51,309 nt of DNA from Marinobacter sp. (GTDB taxonomy: Bacteria; Pseudomonadota; Gammaproteobacteria; Pseudomonadales; Oleiphilaceae). Below are positions 17,597 to 27,460 of this stretch, piece by piece (the first letter of the stretch is position 1; each line of letters begins with the position of its first letter). The DNA lies in the NCBI GenBank assembly GCA_030457765.1, contig JAKDUK010000013.1, positions 1 to 51,309 of the forward strand, read 5' to 3'. Both the position numbers and the translations under genes were made by a program. The notes beneath the pieces were generated by a model that was given only the letters and a program-made list of their open reading frames with translations, did not search any database and was not told where the DNA came from.

Positions 17597-18232
17597 ATGG
17601 ATATCGGCGATATGCGTCGCGACTTTGAAAGTGAGGGACTGGATCGCGAAGCACTGAGCGGCGATCCGGTCGAGCAGTTCGAAACCTGGTTTGGCGATGC
17701 CCGCGAAGCCGGTATTCTTGAGCCCAACGCTATGTCTTTGGCTACCGCTGGTGTCGATAGCATGCCAGACCTGCGCACGGTACTACTGAAGTACTTCGAT
17801 GAACGTGGTTTCGTGTTTTACACCAACTACGAAAGCCGAAAAGCCCAGGAATTGAGAGAAAACCCAAAGGCCGCGCTGCTGTTCCCGTGGATTGGCCTGA
17901 ACCGTCAAGTACGCATTCAGGGTAAGGTTGAAAAGGTCAGCAAAACTGAATCGTTAAGGTATTTCTCGTCGCGCCCACGGGGCAGCCAAATTGGCGCTTG
18001 GGTCTCCGAGCAAAGCAAAGCCATCACCTCTCGGGGACTTTTAGAACAGAAACTGGCAGAAATGAAGCGCAAGTTCAGTGAGGGCGAAGTGCCATTACCC
18101 GGATTTTGGGGTGGCTATCGAGTTGTGCCCGAGCGCATAGAATTCTGGCAAGGCAGGCCCAGCCGACTTCACGATCGATTTGAATATGTAAAGGAAGGCG
18201 ATGATTGGCTCATCCAGCGACTTCAACCCTGA
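17597..18232 (+). CDS. pdxH: Pyridoxamine 5'-phosphate oxidase
   Basis: PdxH oxidises pyridoxine or pyridoxamine 5'-phosphate to pyridoxal 5'-phosphate with FMN and oxygen. The 211-residue protein has the FMN-binding RTVLLKYFDERGFVFYTNYE region, SRKAQEL, the FPW and RQVRIQGKVEK strands, and the C-terminal signature PERIEFWQGRPSRLHDRFEY. ATG 17597 was chosen because MDIGDMRRDFESEGL matches the family N terminus; an extension to 17483 is not homologous. The gene is divergent from the DUF748 gene and overlaps the phosphopantetheinyl transferase by 32 bases. Confidence 0.95.
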   Translation: MDIGDMRRDFESEGLDREALSGDPVEQFETWFGDAREAGILEPNAMSLATAGVDSMPDLRTVLLKYFDERGFVFYTNYESRKAQELRENPKAALLFPWIGLNRQVRIQGKVEKVSKTESLRYFSSRPRGSQIGAWVSEQSKAITSRGLLEQKLAEMKRKFSEGEVPLPGFWGGYRVVPERIEFWQGRPSRLHDRFEYVKEGDDWLIQRLQP

Positions 18233-18983
18233 TTGCGCAAAGGTTCGGCAAAAGCCAACCATCAAGCTGTGCCACCAAACCGGACAAGTGCCAGAGGTTG
18301 CACCGAGCTGGCTGACGGCCCATGAGCGCGAGAGGTTTGCCGGGCTCAGCAGCAGCCGGGCGTCAGAGTTTCTCACCAGCAGATGGTTAATTCGGCAGGC
18401 TTTAAGCAGGGCAGGCTCCGTGCGCCCAGACCAGTGCTGGCCCGAGGACGGGCGCCCAGCAACCTCTGCCAGCCCAGCTGGCTGGCATCTCTCACTAAGC
18501 CACAGCCACGGGCTGTCTGCCTGCGGCACTCAATATGGCTCTGCATTGGGAATAGACATCGAGCCCAGTAAGCGACACCCACAATGGCAAAAGGTGGTTA
18601 AACGCTGGTTCTCTCCCGTTGAGCAGGAATGGTTGTTTCAAGAAGATGACCCCCACAACTTTCTCAAAGCCTGGACTCTAAAAGAGGCGTGGCTAAAGGC
18701 CACCGGCCGGGGCATCGCTGGCAACCTGCAAACCCTGGAAGTGCGCCGCAATTTTGAACTCTACGGCGACCAGCCAGACAATCACTGGCAAGCCTGCTGT
18801 TTTTACACGGAAGGCTTTTTGGCTACAGTAGTGTACAGACAAACCGCAGATGACCGGCCCGGATCATGGCCCTCCATCACCCTGCTGGAACCACCATTCG
18901 ACGACTACAGCCTGAATAAAGCAAACCGACTGGATACACACTGGGAGCCGCTGTTCCAGCGTAAAATTCGAGCAAAGCGCTGA
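18201..18983 (+). CDS. 4'-phosphopantetheinyl transferase (Sfp type)
   Basis: This 260-residue enzyme transfers the phosphopantetheine arm of CoA to a Ser on carrier proteins of fatty acid, polyketide or nonribosomal peptide synthesis. Sfp-type motifs are visible: HLSLSHSHG, GIDIE (Asp119 and Glu121, Mg binding) and WTLKEAWLKATG (Lys161, Glu162). ATG 18201 has AAGGAAGG 3-9 bases upstream and lies inside pdxH, so the pair overlaps by 32 bases and is likely coupled. No synthetase is nearby. A holo-ACP-synthase-like housekeeping role or service to a siderophore synthetase elsewhere are both possible. Confidence 0.88.
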   Translation: MIGSSSDFNPDCAKVRQKPTIKLCHQTGQVPEVAPSWLTAHERERFAGLSSSRASEFLTSRWLIRQALSRAGSVRPDQCWPEDGRPATSASPAGWHLSLSHSHGLSACGTQYGSALGIDIEPSKRHPQWQKVVKRWFSPVEQEWLFQEDDPHNFLKAWTLKEAWLKATGRGIAGNLQTLEVRRNFELYGDQPDNHWQACCFYTEGFLATVVYRQTADDRPGSWPSITLLEPPFDDYSLNKANRLDTHWEPLFQRKIRAKR

Positions 18984-19006
18984 CAGCCACACCGAGATAA
19001 CGTTAT

Positions 19007-19615
19007 ATGCCAATCGCCGTTACAAGCAAAGCCCCCGCCGCAACCGAACGCTGTCCATGGTGCGGTACCGATCCGCTTTATGTGCATTACCATGACACAG
19101 TCTGGGGCCGGCCAGACTACGATGACCTGGAGCTATTCGAGAAGCTGTGCCTGGACGGCCAACAGGCAGGGTTAAGCTGGATAACCATCTTGCGCAAGCG
19201 CGAAACCTATCAAGCTGCTTACGATTATTTCGATCCAGAAAAAATCGTCCGATACGATGACAACAAGATTGTGGAGTTACTGGCAAACCCAGGGATTGTG
19301 CGGAATAAACTGAAGGTGCAGTCGATTATCAAGAATGCCAAAGGGTATTTGGACTTACAGGAGAAGGGCTCTGGTTTTTCCAGCTTTCTCTGGTCGTTTG
19401 TGGGGGATAGCCCCATCCAGAATAGCTGGCGCAGCATTGAGGAAGTACCAGTCACCACGGCGGAATCCGAAGCCATGTCCAGGGCACTTAAACGGGCTGG
19501 GTTTACCTTTGTAGGACCAACGATTGTCTACGCATTTATGCAGGCGGTGGGCATGGTTAACGACCACTTGATTGCATGCCCCCAGCATAGCCAGTGCCGC
19601 TCCCTGGCACTGTGA
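19007..19615 (+). CDS. tag: DNA-3-methyladenine glycosylase I
   Basis: Tag removes 3-methyladenine from alkylated DNA as the first step of base-excision repair. The 202-residue protein shows RCPWCGTDPLYVHYHDTVWG with Cys16 and the zinc-site residues, GLSWITILRKRETYQAAY, NPGIVRNKLKVQSIIKNA and the C-terminal FVGPTIVYAFMQAVGMVNDH followed by CPQHSQC, which completes the zinc site. It starts 23 bases after the phosphopantetheinyl transferase gene and is probably the third gene of a pdxH operon. A short hairpin (CAGTGCC and GGCACTG, 19592-19612) overlaps its last codons, facing the convergent ask gene. Confidence 0.95.
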   Translation: MPIAVTSKAPAATERCPWCGTDPLYVHYHDTVWGRPDYDDLELFEKLCLDGQQAGLSWITILRKRETYQAAYDYFDPEKIVRYDDNKIVELLANPGIVRNKLKVQSIIKNAKGYLDLQEKGSGFSSFLWSFVGDSPIQNSWRSIEEVPVTTAESEAMSRALKRAGFTFVGPTIVYAFMQAVGMVNDHLIACPQHSQCRSLAL

Positions 19616-19626
19616 CCCTGGCTGCT

Positions 19627-21075
19627 TTAAGACTGGGCAGCTACAATCGCATATTCATGGTTGTGCGGTTCAATGAGAACACCGTGCAATGCAATGATCG
19701 CTTTTTCGTAATCGTCTTCATCGATTACAAACTGCATATCAACCTGGCGCATACACTGGTGCATAGCCAACACGCTGATTTCTCCATCTGCCAACGATTT
19801 AACCGACCGGGCGAGGATGCCTGGCACCTTCATGTCGCTACCAATGGCTGAAACCATGGCAACTTTACGGGTGCTGACTTCACCGTTAGGAAACTCCCCT
19901 TTCAGCGCTTTCACTACCCGCTTAACGTGCTTAAGTGTGCTACCTACATAGTGGGTGATCGTGTTGGCGTTGGTGTCCTTGGCCATAAAGCGCACTTTAA
20001 AGCGGCTCAGGATATCCAGAATACGACGATCGGAGCCCGGTTCGCCCTGCATGTCCTGATCAAACACCTCTATTGCAAACACACCTTTGGCGCCAGCAAT
20101 AATTTCAACCTGTGGCTTTTCGCTCACATAGTCACCGGTAATCAAGGTGCCGGTATGCTCTGGCTCGAACGTGTTCATCACTCGCAGTGGAATTTCTGCC
20201 TGGCGCAGACCTTTACCGGCACGGGGGTGAATCGCCTCCATACCAAGGTTCGCCAGCTGGTCGGCCACGTCGTAATTAGTGCGACCCAACGGGACCACTT
20301 TTTCAGCGCCCACAATGTTGGGGTCGGCAGAGCTCAGGTGAAACTCCTTGTGGATGACGGCTTCGCGGGCGTCGGTAATAACCGCCACTCGGCTAAACGT
20401 CATCTCGCTGTAGCCCCGGTCGAAGGTGCGCATCAAGCCTTCCTGACACTGGGCGTAGCCGGTAACAATGGGCAGCTCACGGGTGAGGTCCACCGCATCA
20501 AACGCCTGTTTCAGCTTCTCATCCAGCGGCAGCAACTCGGTGTCGCGCCAGCCGGTCAGATCCACAAAGCGTGCATTGATTCCCTCTTGCTGCAGCTTCA
20601 AGGTGGTGTTGAAGGCACTGTGCGCCTCGCCAATGCCCGCAAGCATTTCACGAACCGTTAGCAGGTGCTCTTCCAACTGAAACTGGCCGTAAGAACAGAG
20701 GCGCTGCAGGTCGATCAAACAACCGCGAACCCCTTCAATACGATCAGTAATAAACTGATCCGCCTGCTGCTTCAGCATGGGGTCTTCAAACAGCTCACCG
20801 TTAATGTCAGTCATGAACTGGATCAGCTTGGTAAGATCATCTGCCCAGGCCCAGTCTGACTCCGCATCGGCAAACAGCGCGTAAACACCGGGCTCGCCGG
20901 TTTTTTTGTGCTCCAACAGTTCGTTGGTTACGCCGGCATAGGCAGACACAACAAAAATGCGCTGATAAAGCTCTTCGTCGCTGTACTTCGCGACAATAAT
21001 GTTATCGCGTACAGCCTCATAATTGCTCATTGAGGTACCGCCGATCTTCTCGGCGGTATGTAATTGGCTACTCAT
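19627..21075 (-). CDS. ask: Aspartate kinase, ectoine-type
   Basis: This enzyme phosphorylates aspartate, the first step toward the ectoine precursor aspartate semialdehyde. The 482-residue protein has the KIGGTSM kinase motif at residues 10-16, the SSADPNIVGAEKVVPLGRTNYD and RAGKGLRQAEIPLRVMNTFEP segments, and two C-terminal ACT-like regulatory modules (GVFAIEVFDQDM, VAMVSAIGSDMKVPGI). Ectoine-cluster aspartokinases form a distinct subgroup that escapes feedback inhibition by lysine or threonine; placement here relies on the cluster. It starts 52 bases after the ectB stop codon, exactly where ectC would normally intervene. TAGGAA precedes the ATG by a few bases. Confidence 0.93.
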   Translation of the reverse strand: MSSQLHTAEKIGGTSMSNYEAVRDNIIVAKYSDEELYQRIFVVSAYAGVTNELLEHKKTGEPGVYALFADAESDWAWADDLTKLIQFMTDINGELFEDPMLKQQADQFITDRIEGVRGCLIDLQRLCSYGQFQLEEHLLTVREMLAGIGEAHSAFNTTLKLQQEGINARFVDLTGWRDTELLPLDEKLKQAFDAVDLTRELPIVTGYAQCQEGLMRTFDRGYSEMTFSRVAVITDAREAVIHKEFHLSSADPNIVGAEKVVPLGRTNYDVADQLANLGMEAIHPRAGKGLRQAEIPLRVMNTFEPEHTGTLITGDYVSEKPQVEIIAGAKGVFAIEVFDQDMQGEPGSDRRILDILSRFKVRFMAKDTNANTITHYVGSTLKHVKRVVKALKGEFPNGEVSTRKVAMVSAIGSDMKVPGILARSVKSLADGEISVLAMHQCMRQVDMQFVIDEDDYEKAIIALHGVLIEPHNHEYAIVAAQS

Positions 21076-21127
21076 AGTTCCTAACCTTGGCTACCCTGCA
21101 GAATGAATGTCCCTGATGGCAGGCGTC

Positions 21128-22435
<1,308 letters not shown>

Positions 22436-22489
22436 TTAAAGATAGCTCTGAGGCTGGGGCGCATCAGTGGGTAGGGCGTTGAGGTATCT

Positions 22490-22511
22490 TCAAAAACACG
22501 CATGTTTTTGA
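22490..22511 (-). promoter_or_regulatory. Perfect 9-bp hairpin between ectA and ectB
   Basis: TCAAAAACA pairs with TGTTTTTGA around a CGCA loop, 36 bases after the ectA stop and about 95 bases before ectB. The T-rich 3' arm makes it look like a weak terminator or attenuator, or a processing site that sets the EctA/EctB ratio. Confidence 0.5.
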
Positions 22512-22546
22512 CGCGCTACTCCCGGAGCCCCAAAAAGCTCTCAGGA

Positions 22547-23056
22547 TTACTTGGTAAACGGCCCAATACGCAGCAGAAATTCAGAATCGTGCTTGCCGCC
22601 AAAATGGGTGTCTTTCTCGAAGTGCTCATGGTCAACAATCTCGGCGCCCATATCCCGTGCAAACGAACGGAACAGCGCCCATGAGGCTTCATTATCTGCG
22701 GTGATCGTGGTTTCCATGTGGGTCACGTTTTTACACGCATCACGGGCCACGATTTCTTTTAACATCCGCTTGGCCAAGCCTTGCCCACGACCTTTCTCGT
22801 GAACCGCTACTTGCCACACAAATACAGTCTCGGGCTGTTGAGGAGGGGTATACCCGGAGATAAAACCGACTAGGTCGCCGTCTTTCTCCGCAGCCACGCC
22901 GGTCTCGGCAAAATGGCTACACTGCAGGAGGTTGCAGTAAATTGAGTTGGCGTCCAGTGGAGGGCATTCCGCTACCAGCTGGTGGAGCCTGAAGCCATCA
23001 TCCTTAACAGGTGTACGCAGGGTGATGGCGGTGGTATTCGATCCTTCTGATGTCAT
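22547..23056 (-). CDS. ectA: L-2,4-diaminobutyrate acetyltransferase
   Basis: EctA acetylates diaminobutyrate to N-gamma-acetyldiaminobutyrate, the direct precursor of ectoine. The 169-residue GNAT protein has the acceptor region LVAECPPLDANSIYCNLLQC, GFISGY, the acetyl-CoA-binding loop VAVHEKGRGQGLAKRML and the C-terminal THMETTITADNEASWALFRS to HFEKDTHFGGKHDSE. It is the first gene of the cluster, with a good sigma-70-like promoter and a palindrome upstream. It lies 194 bases from the radical SAM gene on the same strand. Confidence 0.96.
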   Translation of the reverse strand: MTSEGSNTTAITLRTPVKDDGFRLHQLVAECPPLDANSIYCNLLQCSHFAETGVAAEKDGDLVGFISGYTPPQQPETVFVWQVAVHEKGRGQGLAKRMLKEIVARDACKNVTHMETTITADNEASWALFRSFARDMGAEIVDHEHFEKDTHFGGKHDSEFLLRIGPFTK

Positions 23057-23091
23057 AACTTAGTCAGTTCGCCGCTAAAAGTTAGGGTTGA

Positions 23092-23119
23092 ATTATATAG
23101 ACCTCGAAATATATTTCAA
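23092..23119 (-). promoter_or_regulatory. Probable ectA promoter with internal palindrome
   Basis: On the minus strand, TTGAAA (23114-23119) and a perfect TATAAT (23092-23097) are separated by 16 bases, 36 bases from the ectA start codon. The 12-bp palindrome GAAATATATTTC (23106-23117) overlaps the -35 and spacer, a position suited to a repressor such as an EctR-type MarR protein, although no such gene is in the window. Confidence 0.6.
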
Positions 23120-23250
23120 GTCTGACTGGGTAGCAGCGCCCCAGAGAACGCCAGCACTTACCTCAACTTTGGTCCGTATTCCCGCTTATACCAACGCCTG
23201 GAGCCTTACGATGAAACCTTTAGGCCTCCAAACAAGCAAACCCAATAAAA

Positions 23251-24219
23251 CTAACCAGGCGCTGAACAACTAGCCCCATACCGATAACAAGAGAAACACC
23301 GATGATGCCGCAGCATCACGCGCTCATCCATGCTCTGGGCCAGCGACCCACCCAAATCGTACTGAGGATCATCATCCACCAACGTACAAGCATAAACCCG
23401 CACCGAACCACCCTTCTTCACCAGCATCCGCGTGTAAGTGCACATGAAGTGTGCCTGGCTCTGAGTGGTTGGGTACTTCTCCATACAGTTTTCAGTAATC
23501 TCCGGACTACCATCCTCCGAACCTGGCGTACCCAGATCAGGGAACGCCGTAAACGCCAGGTTCTCGGGAATCTGCCTCTGGCGAAATATCCCACGAAACG
23601 CAGCCTCAACCTCTGCCGGAACTTCATGGACATCTGTCTGTCGGGCAATAGAAACCTTGAAACCTTGCTCTACCAACCAGTGAATGCCCTCCAGCGCCTG
23701 CTCAAAGCTGCCATCACCGCGATCCTTGTCGTGGCGGGCGCGATCAGGAAAATCCAGACTAACCCGGAAATGAATGGGGTAAGGGTTATCCAGCAACGGC
23801 AACACCTGATGCCGGCGCTTGAGCAATGGCTCAGTAGCATTGGTGAGCACAAAACAAGGCCGGTGGTGGCTGGCGTAATCCAGAATATTCACAAAATCGC
23901 GAATCACAAACGGCTCGCCGCCGGTGAAAGAAAACTGCTCTACGCCCATATCCATGGCTTCGTGGATAAACGGCTTCACATCGCTGAGCTTCATACCGGG
24001 AATACGGCCATCGCCGGGGTGACTGCCTTCGAGGCAAAATGGGCAAGCCAGGTTGCAGGCGGTGCCAGTGTGGATCCACAACTCTTTCAGCTTGTTCGCA
24101 TCAATGTACCCCCGGGGGTCACCATTGCGGGTATGTGTCCAGCTGTCGCGGCCTCTGGGCGCCAACACTTCCACCGCAGGAATGCGCTTTGCGGCAGGTC
24201 GATCTTTGGTCAGGGGCAT
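23251..24219 (-). CDS. Radical SAM protein
   Basis: A 322-residue radical SAM enzyme. The 4Fe-4S motif CNLACPFC (Cys55, Cys59, Cys62) follows ELWIHTGTA, and FSFTGGEPFV supplies the SAM-binding GGE. Further Cys residues occur at CTYTRML, YACTLVDDD and a C-terminal cluster, HHRCFSCYRYGASC, which could hold an auxiliary cluster as in SPASM-like proteins. GAGGAG lies 6 bases before ATG 24219, fixing the start. No peptide precursor or pathway partner gene is visible beside it; the flavoprotein upstream on the same strand starts 49 bases from it and may share its transcript. Substrate unknown. Confidence 0.82.
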   Translation of the reverse strand: MPLTKDRPAAKRIPAVEVLAPRGRDSWTHTRNGDPRGYIDANKLKELWIHTGTACNLACPFCLEGSHPGDGRIPGMKLSDVKPFIHEAMDMGVEQFSFTGGEPFVIRDFVNILDYASHHRPCFVLTNATEPLLKRRHQVLPLLDNPYPIHFRVSLDFPDRARHDKDRGDGSFEQALEGIHWLVEQGFKVSIARQTDVHEVPAEVEAAFRGIFRQRQIPENLAFTAFPDLGTPGSEDGSPEITENCMEKYPTTQSQAHFMCTYTRMLVKKGGSVRVYACTLVDDDPQYDLGGSLAQSMDERVMLRHHRCFSCYRYGASCSAPG

Positions 24220-24268
24220 AGATGCTCCTCTAAGCGGTGACATTATGCGTCACATCTCTTGTATCGGA

Positions 24269-26440
24269 TTAGCGGCCCGGGCGTTTACCACGGCGCCAAC
24301 CATGCATTTTTTCCAGTAACTTAAGAATGCCTTCCGGGGCATGAGCACGCTTCCATTCGCCCGCAGCAAACTTGGCTGATTCGTTCCACGTAGGATACGG
24401 ATGAATCGTTCCCAAAATTTTGTTCATGCCCAGGCCGTGCTTCATAGCCAGGGTAAACTCCGCCAAAATTTCAGCGGCGTGGGCGCCTACCACCACGGCG
24501 CCGAGAATTTTATCCTTGCCCGGCGGCGTGAGTACCTTGATGAAGCCGTAATTGTCGCTATCGGCAATCGCCCGGTCTAAATCATCCAGGCCATAACGGG
24601 TAACTTCATACGCAACACCCTGCTCCTTCGCTTCTATCTCACTCAGGCCCACACGGGCCACTTCTGGAGAGGTAAACGTTACCCATGGCATTACCCGGTA
24701 ATCCACGTTAAAGCGCCGGAACTGACCAAAAAGACCATTTACCGCCGCATACCAAGCTTGGTGAGAGGCTGCGTGTGTAAACTGGTAGGGGCCGGCTACA
24801 TCGCCGCAAGCAAACACGTTCGGATAGCGCATGCTCATATCGTCGTCTACGGGGACAGTGCCGTTGGGCAGGGGTTCCACACCGATACGGTTGAGGTGTA
24901 AACCTGCGGTGTTCGCCGCACGGCCCACGGCCACCAACACCTGATCGAACGGAATGCGCACCTGCTCGCCTTTATGGTCGCAATAGACAACCTTCTGACC
25001 GTCTTCCATCCGGAATTTCGTGGCAGCATGATTTAAGCGCAACTCAATACCATCAGCCTCAAACTGTTTTCTCACTACGTCAGAGACATCGCGGTCTTCT
25101 TTCGCCAGCAAGTGTTCATCACGCTCAACCTGAATCACCTGGCTGCCCAAACGCACAAAGGCGTGGGCTAACTCCGAGCCGATGGGACCGCCACCCAAAA
25201 CCAACAGCCGCTCAGGTTGTTCTTCCAACTCCCACAGGTTATCTGAATCCAGAGGCTGCATATCCTCAAGCCCGGGTATCGGTGGCATTGCAGGTTTACC
25301 CCCCGTGGCGACCACAATACTACGTGCCGTTAAATGCTCCGTGCGGCCATCGTTGTGTTTTATTTCCAACTCCCAAGGGGATACGAAGCTGGCCTCGCCA
25401 AAGATGCAATCCACGCCCAATTTTTGATAGCGCTCTGGCGAATCGTGGGGTTCTACTTTGGCAATCACGCTGCGCACGCGGTTCATAATAGTTCGGAAAG
25501 AACCTTTCACCGGCACTGACTCCAAGCCATACCGATTGGCATGGCGCATAGTGTCTGCGGCCTTGGCACTGCGGATCAGAGCTTTGGAAGGAATGCAGCC
25601 GGTGTTCAGGCAGTCACCGCCCAACTTATTCTTTTCAATCAATGCCACTTTCGCTTTCACCGCCGCAGCAATATAAGCTGACACCAAGCCAGCCGAACCA
25701 CCGCCAATCACCAACAGGTTGTAATCAAACGATTCCGGTTTTTTCCACCCGGTGTAAACCCGGCGGCGGCGAACGAAGCCCACCACAAACTTGGCTACCA
25801 GCGGGAAGAGTCCGAGCAACGCGAAGGAAAGCAGCAGATCTGCAGAAACAATATCACCAGTAGACTGAATCTGACCCAGCTGGGTACCGGCATTAACGAA
25901 AACAAAGGTCCCCGGAAGCATCGCAACCCAGCTAACCAAAGCGTAGGTCCGCAACTTCATCGCCGTCAGGCCCATCGCAAGGTTGATCAGGAAGAACGGG
26001 AATACCGGCACAAGACGAAGGGTTGCCAAGTAAAAAGCGCCGTCCTTTTCAACCCCACGATCCATTTTGGCAATGGTTTCCCGATAGCGCGCTCGTAGAG
26101 TGTCGCGCATGAGGAACCTGGCTACCAGAAATGCCAGAGAAGCCCCCAGAGTTGAGGCAACGGAAACCGCCAGCAGGCCATATAGGTTGCCGAAAAAGGC
26201 ACCGCCGGCCAGTGTCATGATGGTCGCCCCGGGCAGGGACAGGGCGGTCACTACCACATAAATTGCGGCGTAACCGGCAACCGCCATTAGTAGATTCTGA
26301 TCAATCCATTGTGCCAAGGCATCCTGATTCGCCTGCAGGTTATCCAAGGTCAGCAGCTTGTGCCCATCGAAGCCAAGAAAAGTGCCAACGATCACAACGA
26401 TAACCAAAATGAGCAAGAGTTTGCTACGTGTCATATCCAT
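24269..26440 (-). CDS. TVP38/VTT membrane domain fused to mercuric-reductase-like flavoprotein
   Basis: A 723-residue fusion. Residues 1-220 form a TVP38/TMEM64-type (VTT) integral membrane domain with about six helices, including LSLPGATIMTLAGGAFFG and the RLVPVFPFFLINLAMGLT signature. A basic linker follows, then from residue 240 a class I pyridine nucleotide-disulfide oxidoreductase: FAD-binding GGGSAG (246-251), redox pair Cys277 and Cys282 (GGDCLNTGCIPSKAL), NAD-binding GGGPIGSELA, FACGDVAGPYQ, and the C-terminal dimerisation domain with GTIHPYPTWNE. It lacks a C-terminal Cys pair for Hg, so it is not a true mercuric reductase. Such fusions are known in gammaproteobacteria; the electron acceptor is unknown. 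Confidence 0.88.
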   Translation of the reverse strand: MDMTRSKLLLILVIVVIVGTFLGFDGHKLLTLDNLQANQDALAQWIDQNLLMAVAGYAAIYVVVTALSLPGATIMTLAGGAFFGNLYGLLAVSVASTLGASLAFLVARFLMRDTLRARYRETIAKMDRGVEKDGAFYLATLRLVPVFPFFLINLAMGLTAMKLRTYALVSWVAMLPGTFVFVNAGTQLGQIQSTGDIVSADLLLSFALLGLFPLVAKFVVGFVRRRRVYTGWKKPESFDYNLLVIGGGSAGLVSAYIAAAVKAKVALIEKNKLGGDCLNTGCIPSKALIRSAKAADTMRHANRYGLESVPVKGSFRTIMNRVRSVIAKVEPHDSPERYQKLGVDCIFGEASFVSPWELEIKHNDGRTEHLTARSIVVATGGKPAMPPIPGLEDMQPLDSDNLWELEEQPERLLVLGGGPIGSELAHAFVRLGSQVIQVERDEHLLAKEDRDVSDVVRKQFEADGIELRLNHAATKFRMEDGQKVVYCDHKGEQVRIPFDQVLVAVGRAANTAGLHLNRIGVEPLPNGTVPVDDDMSMRYPNVFACGDVAGPYQFTHAASHQAWYAAVNGLFGQFRRFNVDYRVMPWVTFTSPEVARVGLSEIEAKEQGVAYEVTRYGLDDLDRAIADSDNYGFIKVLTPPGKDKILGAVVVGAHAAEILAEFTLAMKHGLGMNKILGTIHPYPTWNESAKFAAGEWKRAHAPEGILKLLEKMHGWRRGKRPGR

Positions 26441-26554
26441 GCCTTTTAGAATATATAAACCAATACGTTAATACTGTTGCGACCCGATCACTGCATGGAT
26501 GTTACATTCCGGATGTCAGTGCCCCTAACCTTATTGTCTTTTACTCTGCGCAAG

Positions 26555-26570
26555 GCGCTTACGAAAGCGC
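26555..26570. promoter_or_regulatory. Hairpin in the 239-base divergent region
   Basis: GCGCTT pairs with AAGCGC around an ACGA loop, and CTGCGC (26546-26551) can alternatively pair with GCGCAG (26567-26572). The two mutually exclusive foldings sit between the flavoprotein and the ABC importer genes. Otherwise this intergenic stretch shows only promoter-like sequence. Confidence 0.3.
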
Positions 26571-26630
26571 AGGCCTCCGGCAAGCCCGACTTCCGAAATA
26601 ACCAGAGTCATAGCATGCTATTGCTCAGCT

Positions 26631-26659
26631 TTCACCACAGACTATGCTTTAGGTACAAT
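26631..26659 (+). promoter_or_regulatory. Promoter for the cystine-type ABC importer
   Basis: TTCACC (26631-26636) and TACAAT (26654-26659) are separated by 17 bases, 20 bases before the start codon of the binding protein, where GAAGGAGG provides a strong ribosome binding site. Confidence 0.45.
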
Positions 26660-26679
26660 GCGCGCCCGAAGGAGGCTTT

Positions 26680-27435
26680 ATGAAAACACTATTGATCAAT
26701 ACATTGCTAATAATTTCACTATTCGCAGGCGCACCTGCGCTGGCACAGGAAAACTCTTTGAGAGTGGGCATGTCCGGCCAGTATTTCCCGTTTACTTTCG
26801 TTGAGCAGGATAAGCTAAAGGGTTTTGAAGTGGATGTCATGAACGCTCTGGGCAAAGAGATGGGGCGTGATATCCAGTACGAAACCGCCAACTTCTCCGG
26901 CCTGTTTGGCATGCTACAATCCGGGCGCATCGACACGGTTGCCAATCAGATCACCATCACCGACGAGCGGAAAAAGGCGTATGTTTTCAGCGATCCATAC
27001 GTTTATGACGGTGCGCAGGTTGTCACCAAAAAAGGCAACACCGAGGTTCAGAGTGTAGAAGACCTGAAGGGCAAGACCGTTGCCGTGAACCTGGGCTCCA
27101 ATTTTGAAGCACTCCTGACAGAGCTGCCCTATGCGGACCAGATTACTATTAAAACCTATGAGAGTAACCTGGAGCGAGACACCGCCCTGGGTCGTGTGGA
27201 TGCGTTCGTGATGGACCGGGTCAGTGCCAGCCAGATCATCAAGGATAAGCCCCTGCCCCTTGAACTGGCAGGCCCCACGTTCTCACAGATCACAAATGCC
27301 TACCCGTTCCACGACACCGAAGCCGGACGGTCCCTGCGGGATGAGGTTAACAAAGCCTTGGCGGCGCTGCGGGACAACGGCACCCTGACGACCATTTCCC
27401 AGAAATGGTTCGGCACGGATATCACCAAGCCCTGA
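26680..27435 (+). CDS. Amino-acid ABC transporter substrate-binding protein (cystine type)
   Basis: A 251-residue periplasmic binding protein with signal peptide (MKTLLINTLLIISLFAGAPALAQ) cleaved after AQ. The family-3 solute-binding fold begins LRVGMSGQYFPFTFVEQDKL and includes GFEVDVMNALGKEMG, SGRIDTVANQITITDERK and the C-terminal hinge region. GAAGGAGG just upstream fixes the start. With the permease and ATPase that follow it forms a three-gene importer like TcyJLN/FliY-YecSC for cystine or related sulfur amino acids. The precise substrate is inferred from overall resemblance and could be another polar amino acid. Confidence 0.88.
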   Translation: MKTLLINTLLIISLFAGAPALAQENSLRVGMSGQYFPFTFVEQDKLKGFEVDVMNALGKEMGRDIQYETANFSGLFGMLQSGRIDTVANQITITDERKKAYVFSDPYVYDGAQVVTKKGNTEVQSVEDLKGKTVAVNLGSNFEALLTELPYADQITIKTYESNLERDTALGRVDAFVMDRVSASQIIKDKPLPLELAGPTFSQITNAYPFHDTEAGRSLRDEVNKALAALRDNGTLTTISQKWFGTDITKP

Positions 27436-27460
27436 GGGGCGCACCGAGGCCTGATTCTTT

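Noticed and set aside
18201..18983. Nonribosomal peptide or siderophore synthesis cluster around the phosphopantetheinyl transferase
   Set aside because: The neighbours are pdxH and tag; no synthetase or tailoring gene is present in the window.
23057..23250. Possible small gene on the plus strand between ectA and the radical SAM gene
   Set aside because: The only frame lacks a ribosome binding site and overlaps the ectA promoter; the interval is better read as regulatory DNA.
24269..26440. Mercuric reductase
   Set aside because: The disulfide pair is present but the C-terminal vicinal Cys pair and N-terminal metal-binding domain are missing, and no mer genes are nearby.
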